A program made the position numbers and the translations under genes. Shown one piece after another: positions 60,047-64,000 of a DNA stretch of 64,000 nt. The notes below the pieces were generated by a model. The model was not told the origin of the DNA. It was given only the letters and a program-made list of their open reading frames with translations, and did not search any database. Positions within the stretch are counted from its first letter, which is position 1. Each line of letters starts with the position of its first letter. This DNA comes from Cryptomeria japonica (taxonomy: Eukaryota; Streptophyta; Pinopsida; Cupressales; Cupressaceae). The DNA lies in contig NC_081408.1 in assembly GCF_030272615.1 (NCBI RefSeq), forward strand, positions 618,076,476 through 618,140,475, in the 5' to 3' direction.

Positions 60047-61186
60047 AGGGTTGGGTTAGTTTAGGTTTTGCTTTCTGCATTACATATCATTATATTAAAA
60101 AACAATCCATTGCATATAGTTATTTTCCAAGCACATCACATTCACAAATTTCATGGCATATAATTTCTACATCTAGCAGCATCAAGAAAACAAGGCAATT
60201 GCCCAAGTTCATCATTTGTTTGCATTCAAGAGAAACAAGGGTCACCTCCTTTATTAGATATTCAAAAATAAAGTCTTTGAGGTCCTAAGGTCATACATTT
60301 TCAACATTACCCTGTGACGACGCTTTACTTATGTTTGGGAAGTGATTTCACTATTTGAGACTTGTTAACCCAAAATCTATTAATTGTTATATCTCAAACA
60401 CATTAACAAAATCTCTGATTCATTCGAGACACTAGTAGATCATATGACTAGTGAAAAATCTAAAATTCTACTTCAGCGCCACTGCAATTGTCACACTCAA
60501 GTAGGTTTCATTACTTACAAGTCAAGGCAAGAAAATAAAAAAGAAAAAGTGCTATGCCAAATATTCATCTCAAGGAAAAAGAGCAATGATATATAACTAA
60601 AATATCATGCATACAAAGTGCGACAAAAAGCTTGACTATTGGAACATGCAAGTAACTCCATCAGGGCTATGAATGCCTGTTGGCAATGGAGCAATATTTG
60701 ATAAATTAGAGTCTATAACCTTGTTGAAGCTCTAAAAGCTTTCTCGCAGCGAGGCTCTATTCAAGATGCTTTTGAAGTTAGAATAATCCATTTAGATAGT
60801 CATATAGGATGCTAAGGATATTTAGTGAACACAAGGATGGGAATTAACTCATTTGCACACACATGGGCAAAAGAAGATCAAAGTTTCAAGAACCAATGGG
60901 GAAGTTTTTCGTGTCTCCATTTGTAAATCCTAGTCACTAAGTGTGTTAATTTGGATGTTCCAAGGGACCTTAAGGATCGATTGGTTGCTTATCTATTAAA
61001 TATTTCGTGCCTCCAATTCAATTGGTGTATTACAAAATGCTAAACAAACACAATCATCCTTGTTTGAATAGGAAATGCATATTCATCATGCATATTGCAT
61101 TAACATAGGTCATGTCAAAAATTCATGGTCTCCACATGCATTTTGCATATCATCATGTCATACAGGTCTACACATTGGGGGCATAA
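60047..61186. other. probable 3' non-coding region of the gypsy fragment
   Basis: No gene is seen. A purine-rich TTGGGGGCATAA near 61176 could be the gypsy polypurine tract, but I cannot identify an LTR boundary after it. Confidence 0.3.
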
Positions 61187-61490
61187 CTGAAAAAATCCTA
61201 AAAATTGCAAAAAGTCTTGAAAAAATCAATAAGAAAAAAGGAGTCCTGAAATCAATCCAAAAATAGTAAAAAACAGTAACAAAAAATCCAAAAACATTGG
61301 AAAATCTTTCAAAAATCCAAAAACATTGGGAAAACATAAAAAATACCAAAAAAATTCAAAAAAGGTCCTTAAAAAATCAACCAAAAACATTAAAAAAAAG
61401 TCCTAAAAAAATCAACCAAAAGCATTCAAATATCAATCCACAAAATCCAAAAACAATAAAAAATCAATCAAAAAACTTGCAATAAAATGT
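61187..61490. repeat. A-rich degenerate short tandem repeats
   Basis: Motifs like CCAAAAACATTGGAAAA and AAAAATCAACCAAAAACATT recur with irregular spacing over about 300 bp. The overlapping Lys/Asn-rich plus-strand ORF and Phe-rich minus-strand ORF are products of the composition. Confidence 0.75.
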
Positions 61491-62529
61491 CTTGCAAGAA
61501 TCGAACACCCTAGCAGATATCTAGCAAACGCTTCGCATGAAGTTAACAAAGGATACGACTATCAAGTCAAACATCTGTAATCAATTGATCAAACTGTCTT
61601 ATCAATCGTATCATATCCATACCAAGTGATCATTATCTTGTCTTAAACAGAAGAGGGTACACTCAAAATCAGATAGGTCAATCTTAAACGGGGTCCGCAA
61701 CTTTATGAGATCAGACATTATCAACTATCACTTCAAACAATTGAGAACAAAGGTACAAGATCGGTATAGTTGTTGAATTTTGTCAAGGTTAGTCTTTATC
61801 TTTTATCATTTGGTGATAGATCATGTTTCTATGCTACTCAAGGATGTCCACAAGTGACTAAAGGAGCCATGATGGGCATTATATTTTTCTTTGTTTGTTG
61901 TTTGTAGTGTGAACCAATGAAATTCGAGGGAAATTGCTCTAGTGGGTGTCTGTGATAGGATCATTCATCTTGTGAATGCCACACATACCTTGACCCCTAG
62001 TGTATTTCCTAGAATGGAGGGTTTCAGTCCTTGTCTGCTACGTGTTTGTTTCTTCAATGGGATATCTTTACATCTTGGTTCCTTATACCCTGATGTGATA
62101 AGCTCCATTGTTCAATAATAAGGCTCATTGATGAATATATATTGTGTAATAAACAATGACACAGGTTCGTGAATCAATCATTCTCTTTTTCATCTCATCT
62201 GTTTATTGATAGTTTGCTAATTTCTCATCTCTTTCTAAAGCATTTTCTGTCATCTCCCCTCCTCTCCCCATATCAATCCTCAGTCATTGTCTAGAATGTC
62301 GTATATGTTGCACTATAATCAAAATAGTCAGATCAGTTAGTGGAATAGGCCTATATCTTGCCCACCATGCATCATACTCAAGAGTAGTCCCTAGATCTGT
62401 CGTACTTGCACTCCAACCCCACTATAATACCTAAAGAATATCAAACTCAGTAACTGCCACATGTGGATGTATGCACACACCCGAATCAGAAACCTCATGA
62501 GAAACACACGCAAAGTATGTTGTAACAAC
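61491..62529. other. sequence without recognisable genes
   Basis: No coding signal, repeat pair or RNA gene is supported. Composition is less A-biased than the array before it. The part from about 62400 may be the decayed 3' end of the PMD pseudogene. Confidence 0.35.
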
Positions 62530-63470
62530 AAGTGTCACCTGTACCTCTCCAAACTATCTGAGTACCCATCCTGGAAGGTACATCTCAATGATCCTCTATG
62601 TCTCAACAGTCCTCTCAATTAGATATATATGCTATCTACAGAAAGGCAAGTGTTGTGCATCATCTGCCCAACCAGGGCAATCTAAATATGGTCTCCAAAT
62701 AAAATACTACAAGATATCAAGCTGATGTCATCAGTACAAGGTGTTACCTAAACCCCTATGTCTAATACAAGGTGTATATCTATATGCATATGGCTTCTCA
62801 ATGTGCAAGTCAACATGAATAACTAGCCTCGAGATAGAAATGTGCTCCCAAGCCCAAGTTTGGAGCAATGTCACACCACAGTTGATCGATCGGTATCCCA
62901 AGTATACAGTGTTGTGCATCTGATAATAAACCATGGCTAATAGACAAGGACCCCAAGCATATGCTTGATTATGAATAATCATATCATGGAGCACTCTACG
63001 CCATCCAACTGGAAAGCCATGGTCTCGTCTATCAGGAATCAACAAACCACCTACGATACTGCATAATACTATAGTAAGATCATCATAGTCCAAGAGATCC
63101 CAAGGGATATCATAATGACCACTGATCTATAAATCCTGCTCCTCAAACTCAAAAACGGCACACAGTCCAGCGACTCCATCATCGTGATCATATACAACTC
63201 TCGCACCATGGATGGGAATATATAGTTACGCCAAACATCCTCTAAAGTAATGGATGACTCAGTAGTAGGAAGATGAAAGGAACATGTCTCAGAATGCCAC
63301 CACTCCACTAACGACATAATCAAGGCCCTATTTGCCATAATCTCTAGCAAATGTACAACATGATATAATCCAAGATGTCTGATATGTGCAACCTCCTCAT
63401 CAAGTAACTCGAATCAAAGATCAAGTCCGCTAGGTCTACTCTGTTTGCAATATAACACTCCAATATTCTC
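62530..63470 (-). pseudogene. plant mobile domain (PMD/MAIN-like) pseudogene
   Basis: The minus strand from 63470 reads HIRHLGLYHVVHLLEIM, LVEWWHSETCSFHLP and SSITLEDVW, the start of the plant mobile domain. A one-base frameshift near 63222 leads to the next frame: ARVVYDHDDG, DYDDLTIVLCSIVGG, AWGPCLLAMVYYQM, LLQTWAWEHISISR (to about 62800). After further decay come WRPYLDCPGWADDA and FGEVQ (near 62540). Stops and frameshifts make it non-functional. PMD proteins include host chromatin silencing factors and transposon-borne copies; which this was cannot be told here. An AG at 63471-63472 after a pyrimidine run could be a splice acceptor. Confidence 0.75.
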
Positions 63471-63554
63471 CTGCACAGAGAAAACATTAAAAATGTCAGA
63501 TCTCGGATGCCATGATAAAAATTTGATCAAACGCATGACAAAAAAAAATTAAAT

Positions 63555-63790
63555 TTACAACGAATGCGTAATGTTTAACACTTATGCATAACATTTAACA
63601 CTATTGTAGTACAATTAAAGCTTATGTGTGACAACTAGAGCATATGCATAAAAGTTAACACCAATGCGTAACAATTAGAGGAATGCATAACACTAAGCAC
63701 CTATGCATGACACTTACACTCTTGCGGTACACTTAAGGAGTTTGTGTAACACTTATGGCTAATGCATGAAAATCAACAATCATACGCGTG
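63555..63790. repeat. degenerate minisatellite, about 20-24-bp unit
   Basis: Words like AATGCGTAACA, TATGCATAACA and ATGCATGACACTTA recur roughly ten times. It lies just upstream (minus strand) of the PMD pseudogene, possibly in an intron. Confidence 0.7.
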
Positions 63791-64000
63791 ATGGCTAAAA
63801 ATTAAAGATTTTTTTTGAAAAAATTACAAAAACAGGTAAAAAATTTGGAAGCATACCATGTCGCTAGTCACTGGAGGTCTCTAATATGAACGTACTCACT
63901 CATGCCCTATAGCCAACCATGATGATCAAATACTCACAGGAAAGCAAAAGACTCACAATGCTCTCCAAGAACTCAAAACAATGCAAATGAGCAAATGAAA
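63791..64000. other. window end, no supported gene
   Basis: On the minus strand a GTATGC donor-like word follows GACATG near 63860, which could pair with the acceptor at 63471. No first exon can be supported because the candidate coding piece has a stop. Confidence 0.3.

Noticed and set aside
61297-61485. Lys/Asn-rich small ORF
   Set aside because: Composition artefact of the A-rich repeat.

Overview
The window is nuclear DNA of a seed plant. It holds no intact host gene: nearly everything is LTR retrotransposon sequence, AT-rich and stacked by repeated insertion. The plant-type Ty1/copia polyproteins, the initiator-Met primer sites (TGGTATCAGAGCC), the repeated AAAGGGGGAGA polypurine tracts typical of the Sirevirus lineage, the Ty3/gypsy remains and a plant-mobile-domain pseudogene all point to a plant with a large repeat-rich genome. 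A gymnosperm is possible, but the sequence alone does not settle it.

Layout: (1) 1-13321, copia element A (+), split by G (-, 2318-10757), a non-autonomous element with LTRs of about 2.5-2.6 kb and a gag-like ORF but no pol. (2) 13322-24830, old degraded sequence: a broken ORF of unknown family (+, 13.46-16.7 kb), a solo gypsy-like LTR with a perfect CATTG target duplication (18385-20012), and a second broken unknown ORF (-, 22.2-24.5 kb). (3) 24830-52640, two copia copies of one family on the minus strand (C and B) joined through one shared LTR (26815-28060). B is split by D (+, 31426-51716), D by E (-, 36288-50761), and E by F (+, 40742-48558), so the nest is four levels deep. (4) 52641-59796, copia element H (-) with an uninterrupted reverse transcriptase/RNase H ORF and a truncated 5' LTR. 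(5) 59797-64000, the end of a Ty3/gypsy integrase (+), A-rich repeats, and a frameshifted plant-mobile-domain (PMD/MAIN-like) pseudogene (-) beside a degenerate minisatellite.

The most interesting content is the pair D and F. Both lack protease, integrase and reverse transcriptase. Both encode first a coiled-coil protein with four CCHC zinc knuckles and no visible capsid core, and then a long second ORF (aORF, roughly 1,100 codons in F) of a family I do not recognise. The two aORFs are clearly homologous although the LTRs differ. They share primer site, LTR ends, the polypurine-tract hairpin and a C-run near the LTR end with the autonomous copia copies around them. This suggests a non-autonomous lineage mobilised in trans by Sirevirus-like relatives such as E, B, A or H. 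All coding regions carry stops or frameshifts except the RT/RNase H ORF of H and most of ORF1 of F.
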